Shown: in pieces, positions 1-11,378 of the stretch
Position numbering within the stretch: position 1 is the first letter of the stretch
Layout: the number at the start of each line of letters is the position of its first letter
NCBI RefSeq assembly: GCF_000213175.1
Contig: NW_009799100.1
Span: forward strand, 2,549,952-2,613,951
DNA from: Neurospora tetrasperma FGSC 2508
Lineage: Eukaryota; Ascomycota; Sordariomycetes; Sordariales; Sordariaceae
Length of the DNA stretch: 64,000 nucleotides
Reading direction: 5' to 3'
Notes under the pieces: generated by a model
The model's input: the letters and a program-made list of their open reading frames with translations, nothing else
Told to the model about the DNA's origin: nothing
Databases searched by the model: none
Made by a program: the position numbers and the translations under genes

Positions 1-2940
1 TTTTTGGATTTGTCTGGGGTCGGAAGGGCGTGCGATCTTCATGTTGCCCAAGGGAAGAAGGCTCGCTTGATCAGTAAACAACTGGCCAACTGATCAACCA
101 GGTATTGGTACGGAGAAAGATCACACGCTCGTGTTGAGTTATCTAGCGCCATCCGCTAGAGAGTTGACAATGGCGATATGTGAAAAGAATACTTGCTTTG
201 TAATGAAGCTGTGATATAGGCCAGGGCTATCATGTCATGACGAGGGAAGGGCGTAGGGCGTCTTTCTCCTGCCGTAAGCTACTCTAGAGGTAGTGTCAAA
301 TAGGCGATGGATGACACAATCTCAAGTTCTCATGTTGGAATGAGTCGTTCGTCTGTCCTCTACAGTATTCTCATAAACGGATTTGGAAGGAGATGAAGAT
401 CCAAGTGGAAACGGCCGACTACTAGTTCCTCCTAGTCTCCCTCAGCTCCGAGTCATTCTGCCCCTGTTCCTACCTACCTTTTCACACTTTTGCGTTTCCA
501 CTACTGAAGTTACTGTTACCCAAATTTTTTAGCTTGAAAATTCGCCGATGACTCTTCTGTTTCAAAACTTGCACGTACTGTATGCATTACACTGTACCAT
601 GCAAATTGTCCCGTCCTGTCCTGTCCTGTCCGGTCCGTCGTACTTGTGCCCTGTGTACTGTAACGAGCCGCCCCCTTGCAGTTTACCGGTAGATGGACAC
701 TCGCAAATGCAAGCTGAGACGTGTCTCGTGCGAGATGGGAGATTTACTCTGCTTACTTCTACGTAACTTCAGACACGACTTATTTGGTGTTTACGGGAAG
801 GGAATGATTGCTGACCACATACGACACTCCCAAAGGGTTGGAGATTCGGTTATTTTGAGCTTCGTTTATTACCCCAGACGTCTGAAGAGTCAAAACTGTA
901 TTCGACAACTTATAACCGACTTTCGACCGAAGGAGCCGATGACAAGCAACGCTACTTGGAAAGACTACCTATCATAGACAACCTTTTGAGTGGACCCGGA
1001 TACCCAACCGAAGTATGGGTCACGACGGTCTGGTTGCGGAAGGGGACCTTTTTGCGGGCATGCGGGGCACAAGGCGGGAATGGGGGTTCGGCTAGAGGGG
1101 GCTTGTGGTGAGTAGTCTAGTGCGAAGATCGAATCCACGTTCTCTCTTGTTGCCCATGGGGTTGTCAATGGCTGCTAGGTAGGGCCTTGATGATGATGAT
1201 GATGACCAATTGACCAACCACATCAGTGAAGGTTATCTCAAGGAGATCAGCTTCACAACTCAATATGCCAAGTCTAGGTAACCAAGCTGAGCCAAGCTCC
1301 CCAGCCCATACTCCAAATAGAAGATACCATGAACGGATCCGAACTCGCCGTGGAAGAACCCGGATGACTAAAAAGTTTCTTGGATATTCTTTGTCGTGAA
1401 TTGGTGACTGTTTTGGTATGATATACTTCTTAAGACGGCCCACACCACGCCTTGTCGTCGACAAGTGGAGAAGACGAACCTCCGTTAACGGCGGTGGGTT
1501 GGTGTCATTTGTCGATCAAACCAAGATTGGGCTAACGAGAATACAGTTAGCGTTGCGCGAGCGGCCTGTAAGCGACTTTTGACGTTTCTTCACTCCTTGG
1601 ATGATGCTTTCCATAGCAGAGATGCTTGGAAATCATCCAGCCAGAGGAGTAGAGATGGGAGGTTGAAGACCAAACCTAAATCATCGAGCGTGTTCGTACT
1701 AGTGACTAGAGGTACCGGAACCCATTCAAACATCTACAACGAGAAAGAAAAAAAAAAGTAGAGACAAAGGGTACCACGAGGACAAGTGGTTGTCCACTTG
1801 AACAACTTGGCGCATCTTCTATCACAGCTTGGCCTCCAAGCCACCTTTTGCTTCCTTTCTCCTTGTGTCTCACGACGACTGTCGTCTGGGGCTAGAACAC
1901 CAGAGGTAAAAGTACCCGACCAGGCTGCGTCCCGCGGTCCCTAACGTTGTGGGAGGTTACATTGAGTGGTGAGTGTTCGATATTCCCAGGCCAAGAGCAG
2001 CCAAGAACACCCCGCCTCTGCCACGATAATGGGGTCATTGGCGAATTATGGTCCATGTCGTGGTGACGCTGTCTTGATAGAACCACACTCCGCTATTTCC
2101 CCTACACCCACAACCATCAGAAAAACACTTCCATTTCTATCTTCGTTCAAGCAAATGCATAGCAATACATGACCTATGGACCAGCCACCTTGGCGACCCC
2201 TTGACCGGACAGGGTCGATGAGGCGTCAGTCAGCTTTCGAGACGCGGATGCAGAAGGGGGGGGAAGCTCCAAAGAGCTGCCATAAGCGAGTCTCTAAAGC
2301 CACCAGGTCTCGGCGAGGACCTTGATGGTTAGGCTCAGAAGTAAGAAGTCTTGCACAATACCTATGCTACCACATGGCAATGGCTCTTCACTATGACTGG
2401 CTTTGTAAGTGACTCAGAGAATTGTTGTCTCTTCTAGGAATAGTCCCAACCAGCCGCATGGCATCCCTTCTATCATGTCCGATGCCACTATAACAGAATA
2501 GCCCAGCGCTTACACCTACCCCATGGTCAATCATGGATACCCCTTGGCGGCGGGCATGTAGCTGTGTACTGTGTAGTGTGTACCAAACAGGAGGGAAGAT
2601 TCCCTACCGTTTCTGCGGTAGGTATAAGGGAAGGGATGATCCTCGGCCTTTGTGCTACATTCTGGTTGGATAATCTACTTGGCGGCATCACTTATAACTC
2701 CTCAACCCCCTCCACGCCTCCCAGAACATCACCAGTTTGAAATCAGAACATCCACCTTACACACTTCGTCCCCGTACTTGGCTATTTCGACTAGCTACCG
2801 ACCCATATTGGAACTATACTTCGCAACTACTCTAGTATCTCTTCAGACTCTTGCCTCTTCTGCCGGTTTTCGATCATACAGTGTCAACTTCACGTTCTCA
2901 TCAGCCACCTTACTGGCTTGTCCAGTCACGACCAACCGCA
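1..2940. other. Intergenic region, no gene supported
   Basis: Only short overlapping open frames occur here and none has a good start context, family resemblance or splice partner. A small tandem array of TGTCC units lies at about 611-634 and a GAT run at about 1190-1204. The last few hundred bases are pyrimidine-rich and probably hold the promoter and leader of the arrestin-like gene that starts at 2941. No tRNA or 5S rRNA gene was seen. Confidence 0.6.
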
Positions 2941-4746
2941 ATGGTTCACAGGCAGGCCTTTGTGGCCGGTATCATCTCATCGGGCGCCTCCTCTCCTAGT
3001 GAACTCAGCAGCGAGCTAGTACTAGGAACGAATACCGCCAACAGACCAGCTCCTTACCAGAGGTCCAACATCGATATCAACATAACGAACCATTACAACT
3101 CCAAGGTCTACACATCTTCCTCGCCTATCGTTGGCGATGTTACCATCACGACCAAGCGAGATGTTCGGTTCGACTCCATCGAAATTATTCTGCTCGGAAA
3201 CACAAGGACAAAGACAGAAGGTGTAAACTCACCCGTTGAGATTGCACATACCTTCCTCAAGCTGGTCATGCCCATCTCATCGTCGACATATCCGGTGCCG
3301 AGGGTGCTTGAAAACGGAAAAACACTGACGATTCCTTTCAACTTCGTCATCCCAAACCAACTGACTATTGGGGCCTGTAATCACAACGTGCAGACGGACC
3401 AAGTACGAGATCAACACGTTCTGCTACCACCGAGCATGGGAAAGGAATGGGAGATAGACGATATGGCACCTACAATGGCCTCGGTCGAATACAGCATCAA
3501 AGCCAGGGTGTTACATCAACCAAATCTGGGAGGAGAGCGGATCAGGATCATGGAGGCTCGGAAGTCCATCCATGTACTACCAGCCTCACCAGAGGAGCCG
3601 CCTCTCAACATCACCGAAAACGACAAGCTTTACTGCATGTACAAGAAGAAGTCTCTGCGCAAGTTCCTCTCGTCCAAAATCGGGACACTGACGGCCGAAG
3701 CCATCCAGCCCCGGGCCGCCATCCTCCAATCCAACGGCCGAACCATGACCTCCACCCCCATGGCCCAAATCCGACTAAAGTACGAGCCCACCTCATCGCA
3801 ACAGCTCCTCCCTCCACCCTCCATCACCAGCATCTCCGGCAAAGTCACCGCCCACACTTTTTTCAACGCTGGCACGACGCCCACATTCCCGAATCTGGGT
3901 AACTGGACCGCCGACTACTCGACAGACAAGCGCGGAGTTTATTCGACATCCGTGCCGCTGCCCAAGATCTCCGTGGTCCATCCGACGACCTGGCAACAAC
4001 ACCCTTGTTCGCTCGAGAGGCGAGACTCTGGTTACGCCAGTGACCGTAGCAGCAGTGCCTCTGAGACCGAAACCCGACAATTGATTCCCCCATTATTATC
4101 ATCTTCATCACCACCACCGACCACTTCATCCATGCCCTCCTCCAGGTCCTCCTTCTCCTCTACAAAAAAGGCCAAACCCTCATCATCGACATCATCAATC
4201 TACTTAACCTCCACCCTCTCCATCCCCCTCCCTCTCCCTCTCGACCGCCGGACCTTCATCCCCACCTTCCACTCCTGCATCGCCTCGCGCGTCTACACTC
4301 TGACTCTCTCCGTCACCGCTGCCGTTGTTGGTAGCACCAGTGCCAGCACCACTTTCTCCCTGACACTACCACTACAAGTAGCAGTGGAGTGGGATCCCGA
4401 GCAGCAGGAGCAGCAGAGGGTGGATGGGCAGGGGTTGCCGCACTTTGAGTCGTTGTATGGTACTACTACTGGTACTACTGTTGGTGTGGATGGAGGTATA
4501 GAGGGGGTAAATGAGGAGGAGGAAATGGCGGCGGCGGAAGAGCATTTGAGGCCGAGGGTTATTGGGTTGCCGCCTGATTCGTGGTATCGGGAGATGCAGA
4601 TGCAGAGGGAGAGTCACAGGGAGCGAGAAAGTGGAAGGGAAGTGGTGAGGGGGGCTGATAATGGTGGTGGGCAGCAGCAGCAGCAGGTGAGGGTGGCGGA
4701 GGAAGGAAGGTTGCCGGGGTATGGGGAGGCTATACTTACCAGGTGA
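2941..4746 (+). CDS. Arrestin-like (Bul/ART-type) trafficking adaptor
   Basis: This is a single-exon gene of 601 aa. The open frame extends upstream to 2851, but the first ATG is at 2941 in a good CAATGG context, so I start there. Residues about 40-190 read like an arrestin N-terminal beta-sandwich: a strand giving ITNHYNSKVYTSSSPIVGDV, then FDSIEIILLGNT, a proline turn before IPFNFVIP, and YSIKARVL. A second beta-rich part follows, with TAEAIQPRAAI and a C-terminal-domain-like stretch. From about residue 370 the chain becomes Ser/Pro/Thr-rich and ends in a Gln- and Glu-rich low-complexity tail. Fungal proteins of this family recruit Rsp5-type ubiquitin ligase to plasma-membrane transporters for endocytosis. 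I did not see a clear PPxY motif, so ligase recruitment is inferred from family only. The 3' end faces the phosphoesterase gene, 446 bp away. Confidence 0.75.
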   Translation: MVHRQAFVAGIISSGASSPSELSSELVLGTNTANRPAPYQRSNIDINITNHYNSKVYTSSSPIVGDVTITTKRDVRFDSIEIILLGNTRTKTEGVNSPVEIAHTFLKLVMPISSSTYPVPRVLENGKTLTIPFNFVIPNQLTIGACNHNVQTDQVRDQHVLLPPSMGKEWEIDDMAPTMASVEYSIKARVLHQPNLGGERIRIMEARKSIHVLPASPEEPPLNITENDKLYCMYKKKSLRKFLSSKIGTLTAEAIQPRAAILQSNGRTMTSTPMAQIRLKYEPTSSQQLLPPPSITSISGKVTAHTFFNAGTTPTFPNLGNWTADYSTDKRGVYSTSVPLPKISVVHPTTWQQHPCSLERRDSGYASDRSSSASETETRQLIPPLLSSSSPPPTTSSMPSSRSSFSSTKKAKPSSSTSSIYLTSTLSIPLPLPLDRRTFIPTFHSCIASRVYTLTLSVTAAVVGSTSASTTFSLTLPLQVAVEWDPEQQEQQRVDGQGLPHFESLYGTTTGTTVGVDGGIEGVNEEEEMAAAEEHLRPRVIGLPPDSWYREMQMQRESHRERESGREVVRGADNGGGQQQQQVRVAEEGRLPGYGEAILTR

Positions 4747-5192
4747 TTTTTCGGTCTTGTTTTGTCTTCATTTCCTTTTGATCTTTTCAGCTCCGTTGGC
4801 GTGATGTGTTTTTCTGGGCTTTTGGCATATCGGAACAGAAAATAAGTGCGGATACCGGATGTGGGATGATACCATGACGTGGATATGGATAGCAATACCC
4901 TTGACTGGACAAGGATGAAGATTGTACTTTGTTTACTTTCCCCCTTTTTTCTTGGAGAACGACTAGGGATATAATGGATAATACATATATAATCTTGAAT
5001 AACCGAAACCGTCAACATCAGCATAATACCCAGCAATGCACTCGAATGCTCCTCTTCCCCTTTACTCCAAGCGTCCGGCACGCGTTCCTCACTGATAACC
5101 CACCTATTTTGATATCGTCGTCAAGGGCGTTACCACATTCACCTTGCTATACCACAACCCCTTGATTTGTAAATACCATCCAAACCACCCCA
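4747..5192. other. Convergent 3' intergenic region
   Basis: This 446-bp gap lies between the 3' ends of the arrestin-like and phosphoesterase genes. It is AT-rich around 4960-5000, as expected for 3' UTR and polyadenylation signals. I see no gene in it. Confidence 0.6.
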
Positions 5193-6551
5193 TCACAACT
5201 CAACAACCTGAACAGGATTAATCACCTTCCCCGTATTCCCATAAGTCACACTAGCATTCACCAACAGCGCCCCATTATTCGATCCCGGCCCCTGCATCAC
5301 CCACTTCCACACCACAGCAGTAGTCCCATGCCAAATCACCCTCGCAGCATCCATCGAGTCCATCCAAACTCTCTCAAACACCTTCACAAAGTATAAACTC
5401 AACGCCAAGCCGAAATAAACCGGCAATAGCAAGAAGTTCACCAGATTCGTCGGCTTCTGCTTCTTCCGCATCTTTGAACGAGGTTCCTGGCGATTTTGAG
5501 AGGCCGATTGAGAAACAGCTGAAACAGAGGCGGGAAACGAGAAAATCGAAGGAAAAGCAGGCGGAAACGGAACGTCAGCACCGCGCGCCATGAGCGACTC
5601 GTACGCCCGCTGGCACTCGTCGTAGTAGACGGCTTCGCGGCCGGCGCCCCAGTGGACGTGGCCGAACACGTGCAGCTTGGGCTTGACGCGCCAAAGCTCG
5701 GCGAGGAGGCCGGCGCAGCCGAGGCCGAGGTCAAGGTGGTGGCGGGGAGGGGTGTGCGTGATGAGGATGTCGGTTTCGACGGGGATGCGGTTCGTCCAGG
5801 GGTGGGCAGCGCGGTCGTATTGAAAGCTGTGAGAATGTTAGTAAGATGGAGGCGAGAAGACGGAAACGAAGGTGAAGAAGAAAAAATAAACAAAGACTCA
5901 CGCATGCTCCGGTCCTCCACATCTCGGCACCCCTCCCCATCCCCAAACATTCAACTTCCTCCCCTTTGCCCTCCCCTCAAACTCAATCGTCATGACACCT
6001 CCATTTTCTCCCTCTCCCACCATCCCATCCAAATACTGCACCCCCTCCGGCCACGTCAACTCTCCATCCCCCTTACTTCCCTCCCCAAACAGCACCTGCC
6101 TCGCCCCTTCTTTATCCAAAAACCCATCATGATTCCCCGCCACCACCAAGACCCTCTCAAACCCCTTCCGCCTCCTAACCTCCCCCAACCAATCCAACTG
6201 CCTCTGAATACTCTCCCTACTTCCATCATCCGTCAAGTCTCCCGCATGAATCAGCAGACCGCCCTCTCCGTCGGGAATCCTAGCCAGATCGAGCTCATAA
6301 TTATGTGTGTCGGAGATACAGACGACGCGGATGGGCGGGATATTCGAGGGCGGGTGGAAGGCGTGCCCGCGGAGAAAAAGAAATAGATGGTAGAGGTGAG
6401 TGACGACAAGGCGGAGGAAGTGGAGGTGGATGGGAATGATGGAAAGAGGCCAGGATTGCATATCGGTGAGGAGGTGGTCGAGCGGGGTTGGGGGGTCCCA
6501 TTCTGAGGAGCGGAGGAGGTGGAGGCGTTGGAGAATGGCTGTGATGCCCAT
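5193..6551 (-). CDS. Calcineurin-like metallophosphoesterase, membrane-associated
   Basis: There are two exons, 6551-5902 and 5826-5193, joined across a 75-nt intron (5827-5901; donor GTGAGT, branch CTAAC, acceptor CAG), giving 427 aa. The metal-binding blocks of the calcineurin-like phosphoesterase fold are present in order: D81-x-H83 in CISDTHN, GD at 104-105 in HAGDLTDDG, GNHD at 139-142, the ITHTPP block early in exon 2, and GHVH at 272-275. The intron falls between the third and fourth blocks. Hydrophobic segments at about 36-62 and 345-367 suggest membrane association at both ends, which resembles uncharacterised fungal Ser/Thr-phosphatase-like proteins. The substrate is unknown; nucleotide, phosphoprotein or phospholipid headgroup hydrolysis are all possible. 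The start sits in a strong CCAAAATGG context. Confidence 0.85.
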
Positions 6552-7576
6552 TTTGGTCCGAGTTTAACTTTTGGACGATGGATTGTCGAGCTGAAGACTT
6601 CAGCTGAAGATGGATGGGGAGGTCGAGGATAGGATGAGTTCCCACAGATGGTATTGGTGTGGAGACTGGTTCGTTGATAAGGTGACGTGTTTGGGCAGTA
6701 ACGCTCTCGAGTTGTTCGTGTGGTTACCAACACCAGACAGAGTTGGGTTGAGATGGTAAGAGACAGAATACAACTTGTTCGGGTACAGTGCCCCTTCCCC
6801 TTCAATGATGTAGTCTAGTTGGGCCGAAGTTGGAGGTGGAATGATCAAGACCTGATGGATGATGACGCGCGGGGTGAGCCCTGCCCCGCTGCGGGCAATG
6901 CATTAGGGTAGTATACTGCACAGTACCGGTACCTGAATGCCCCTGTATGTACCTACTCTGCAGATTCCAACATCCTGGCGCTTTCCATCTCCTCCACTTC
7001 TACTTTTGTGTCTGAAAGGGCCATCAAGGTAGCAGACCTCGAGATGAGTGTGACCGGGCTCATGGTGATAACTTCAGGTCTAAAAATATTTCCTTCCATT
7101 TCCCTTGTCCTGGGCATGCCTACAAGGTCCTCCGGCCTCTAGCAGCTCTTCACCAAAGGTATCACGAGAATGCTCGCAGACATTGGCAAGAGAGTCAAGT
7201 CATTTTGCTACCTTACATCTATCGACAATATTCAATGCCTGTCAATGTCTCGTACAGTAATGCGCTAACTGAATTTGCGGGTATAATCATTGCTCTTCTG
7301 TCGTTCTTCTTGTTTCTTGTTTTCTTTTGCCTTGACATCACTCCCAAGCTCCCACCTGTCATTACAACGTGTGACAAACTCCTTCTCAGTGAACCTTTCA
7401 TTGCGCCAAAGTTACTCCAAGAGAAAAGTAAGAATCAATATTCAAAACCCGCCGTGTAAAATGCCGCTCGCTATTGTCGTGGTACCGATCGGTAGGACAC
7501 GACGGAAATACAAAAGTTACACCTCGAAAACCATCGGTCCCGCATTGGAACAAAGCTGTAATAGAAGTAAAAAGGT
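6552..7576. other. Intergenic region
   Basis: About 1 kb lies between the phosphoesterase promoter side and the 3' end of the nonaspanin gene. It contains only weak open frames on both strands, with no recognisable protein. The part near 6600-6850 is probably the phosphoesterase promoter and leader. Confidence 0.55.
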
Positions 7577-9797
7577 TTAATCGACTTTGATGGCGCTGTA
7601 ATTCTCCTAGTCAGCAATTCATTCATCATTCACTTCATTGAAAACCCAATGACAAGGAAGAGGACAAAGAGAAAAAAACTCACCCGTATATCCTCCTGAC
7701 AAAAGCATAAGCAGTCAAGAACCCCACCGTGCCCGTCAATAGCCCATACACACAGCACGCCATAAAGCTGTAACTAAAAAACAGCATTGAGCTCAGCAGT
7801 CCCGTGATGTGCAGCTTAGCGAAATAATACCACATGCAGTACAAAAAGACCCAAACGGCACTTCCGCCACCGATGAAAAAGCTCTGCCACCACCAGTGGT
7901 AGTTCTCGGCACACAGCTGGATGTAGATGCTCACCACCGTCACCTCGGCGACCGTCACAACCAGGAGAGCCAGGACGACTGCCAGGAACCCGAAAACATA
8001 ATAGTAACCGCTCTTGTCTTGCCACATGCTCTGAAACACAAACAGCAGTTCAATGAAAATGACGGCAAACGGGATCAAGCCCGCCAGCAGCACCGTTCTC
8101 AAGCCACGGAGGTACCACGCCTGAACGGGGATCTGGCGCGGGATGGCGCTCGTCTTGGTCGGGTGCTCCCAGGCGCCTTGCTTGCGGACGAAGCCGTACC
8201 AGGAGCCAACGTAAACCAAGGGCACCTGGACGCAGAGCCACAGGAAAATGATGGCGATCAGAGTGCCGAACGGGATGGCGGTGCTGGAGGCCTGAGCCCA
8301 TACGAACAGGTTGAGGACGAAGACGATGGAGAACAAGAGACCCGGAAAGAGGACGGCGGTGACCACCATGTTCTTGCGCCAGCGTTGGCCGCCAAAGGTC
8401 TTGTACACGCGGGCCGAGAAGTAGCCCGAGAAGAGACCGGCGAAAACGAAGAGGCCGACCCCGAAGCTGACGAAACCGCCGCGGTAGCTGGGGTTGATGA
8501 TACCTAGGGCGCTCAGAAGCACGAGTCCGATGGCCATGAAGAGCAGTTGCATTCCGGAACCAACCAGTGGGGCGAGGAGGTGGCTGTAGGCGGGCGTGCG
8601 GAAGACGTCAGCGTGGAGGAGCTTCCAGCCGGTAATGTCCTCGAGGGCTTCGTCGTCGGAATCGACGTCGGCAAGACTGTCGGGGCCAACCTCTTGTTCC
8701 AAAAGCCCCGGTACTTTCTCGGTAGCCGAGGTGGCCTTGGTCCTGCGCTTGGCTTCGACGTCGGCTGATCGAGCCTTGTATCCCCGGATGTCGGATCGAA
8801 TGGTCTTGGCGACGACCATGAACACAACGCCCGTCAAGACGCCGCAAATGATGAGCGAGTTGACGATGGCCAGCCAGTGGATCTTGTGGCCATCCACCTG
8901 ATTGACAAAGTAGAGGTCCCATCTTCTGTGCCACTCAATCGAATTATCCTCGCGAAAGTACACCGAGTAACTGTACGGAATGGTGAGCTTCGCATCGTCG
9001 TCATAGGTGTCGTCGTCCTCGACATAGTACGATGACCCGGGGCTCAACTCCACCGTCTTGTTAGGCGCCAGGTAGAGTTCAAAATTTTGCTCTACGTCGT
9101 GGAGGTTCGCCGGGCACCCGTCGACATTCTTCTTCACATCCGGACCAACGCTCTTGGTATACACCTCGAATCCAACCACGACCTTGCCTCCCTTCTCCCC
9201 ATCCTTGCCGGGGGCCTTGCGATACCGGATCACGATCGTGTGGTGGTTGTTGAGGTAGTAGCGGGGACGACCGGACGAGAGATCTGTATAACCCAGCTTG
9301 AAACCCGCGGCATAGTACTTGCGTGTCTTGTCGACGGTCACGAAGCTGGTAGCTCCGGGGAGGTTGTCGACAATCCACTCGACCACGTAGCCATCGCGGA
9401 CGAGCTGGCGCGCCCGCTTCAGCTCCTTGCGGGTAATCACGCGGTTGCAGAGAAAGTTGCACTCGGAGTCGTGCTTCATCCTGAGCTCCATGTCGGACAC
9501 CTTGATGCGGTCGCCGCGCAACACCTCGCCTAGGTTAAGCGGGATGCTCTGTCCGCTCAACAGTCCGCCGAACTTGTGCTCGCCCGTGGGCGGACAGACA
9601 AAGGGCAGGTCGTAGTAGGCATACTGAAGCTGCGTGTTGTCCGAGTAGACCTTGTTGACGAGGAGTGGGATGGCCTCGTCTTCCTTGTAGCTCTTGACGG
9701 ACCAGCCTGGGAGATAGAAGGCATGGACCTGGTGGCAGATAAGCAGGGCGAAGAAGGCTGCCCACCGTAGCCCGACGGCCCCAATGGTCCGCTCCAT
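7577..9797 (-). CDS. Transmembrane 9 superfamily protein (EMP70/nonaspanin)
   Basis: Exon 1 is 9797-7684 and a 19-nt terminal exon is 7595-7577, joined across an 88-nt intron (7596-7683), giving 710 aa, a normal TM9SF length. Residues 1-26 are a signal peptide cleaving before FYLPGWSV, a typical mature start of this family. The lumenal domain carries conserved cysteines at about 113, 117 and 228 and an RWDLYF block. The first membrane span is at about 307-331. A cytosolic charged loop follows, then eight further spans to the C-terminus. The spliced end reads RRIYG-AIKVD, which matches the family signature and a KxD COPI-binding Golgi-retention signal. Without the small exon the protein would stop five residues early. 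The role by family is Golgi/endosome membrane protein sorting, possibly for glycine-rich transmembrane segments. Confidence 0.93.
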
Positions 9798-11378
9798 TGA
9801 TGTATGGTTCCCGAAATACTGTTCGGTCGGTACTGTCGTTGCAAAGTCAAGTCATACAATGGGTTAGAGTTGTGCCGATGACTACGTAGGTCCCGAGGGA
9901 CGGGAGGCTTATCGACGTGTAACGGTATGTATCGATCGATATACAACAAGTATGAATAAACGGGCCGGATACCCGCGGGAAGCTCGTATTCCGACCGCTT
10001 TGACGGATGAACCCCGCTTGTGTCCTTTTAGTTATGAGGACGCCAAAAAGGAATCGATAAGTCGGTTGGGATAATGACTCTCAGAATAAAGTGTATATCA
10101 ACGTGTCTGGTATGAAGTTCGGGTGTCGGGGACGAGGATGGGGAGCGTGATCGTGATCGTGATCCCTCGTGGGTCCTGCGGAGTCTCGGCGACAGCTTGT
10201 GGTTTCTCTGGGGTTCCAGAAAAAGGGGTCCTCTTGTTTAGTGCCGCGTGTGATCCCTACCTGACAGCAACATGTGCCTGTGTTGTACGTAAAGCGAGGG
10301 TTCCTTGAGGGTCCAGTTCGGAAAAAAGGGGGAGGGGGGACGCGTCCCTTACGAAGAGGAAAGTGTCACGGTCACAGAAGAGGAAGAACGAATGGAATTG
10401 GTACAAAGTACCACGTCGAGCGGTTGGACAAACGAGTGCAATGAAGTAAGAGTAATGGCTTAGTATAGAAGGCACAGGGCCACGGAGATGGGGCACAATC
10501 TTGACGGGAGTCGCGAATGACTCAAGGTTGGGTTTCGTGCAATATTAGTATTTAAAGGACATGACTGAGGAGTGTTCAGGCCAAAGATCCTCCAATTTGA
10601 CAGTGTCTGGCCGTCCGCGGGGGGAAAGCCCCCGGGGGCGACCTGACTCTCGCTTGCATGTGGATGGGGAATCCTTAATTGGAGTGGAGTGGGACAGGCT
10701 TGCGGTCTCTCAAGCTCGCCTATCTCTTTTGGGAATAGCGTTTTGTAACGGGGAGACAGGGCAACAGCCGCTGAACATGTACACTAGCCTAGCGCTTGGG
10801 CCAAGTAATCCAGAAATAGCTTATCATGGCGCCTTGGCATTCCTCCTCCTCCAGTTCCTCCTCCTCCTCCTCCTCTGCCTTCACACTATACAGGAGATCG
10901 AAGACTCGATGGCAACAAGAAGCATTGCGAATTTGAGTATGTCCTGATTTTATTGTACATCTTCTACCCGCGTGGCTGAGTATGAGCTTCTTCAATAGCG
11001 TGTCCATCGCTGCCTCTCAAGCATCACTATAAATCTCCCAACCATTCAAGCTACAGTTTGGAGTAAGGACCGATAACCAAAAGACTGATACGATGTGTTC
11101 TGTGTAAACAAAGCAGATGGTAAAGATTGTGTAGGTCTAGACTTGATGTGAGGTAATGAGCATCATGTGGTGCTGACAACTCCTCCCAACCTCGAAATAT
11201 ATGAATATGAAAAATAGACAAATCGCTAGCCAGACCCCAACTTTTGACCAAACAAACCACACCTCCCGCCTCACCACAACCCACAAAATGAAAAGTCCCG
11301 GATCATTCGACAAAGGAAACCACAAAAACCACAACGTAGCTGACCTCAACTCTACCCTAGGTAGCTATCCTATCACCC
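9798..11378. other. Intergenic region, divergent from nonaspanin promoter
   Basis: This 1.6-kb region holds the nonaspanin promoter at its left end and the 3' flank of the Ser-rich gene at its right end. A CCT/CTC-rich run lies at about 10838-10875. Open frames here are short and have no recognisable content. A TATTTAAA-like sequence near 10550 has no gene behind it that I can support. Confidence 0.55.

Noticed and set aside
811-830. ACATACGAC resembling the start of Neurospora 5S rRNA
   Set aside because: The match ends after nine bases and no downstream internal-control-region or 3' sequence of 5S rRNA follows.
7809-8507. + frame of 232 codons inside the nonaspanin gene
   Set aside because: Antisense shadow of a well-supported coding exon; the product is His/Glu/Ala-rich, typical of the reverse strand of membrane-protein genes.
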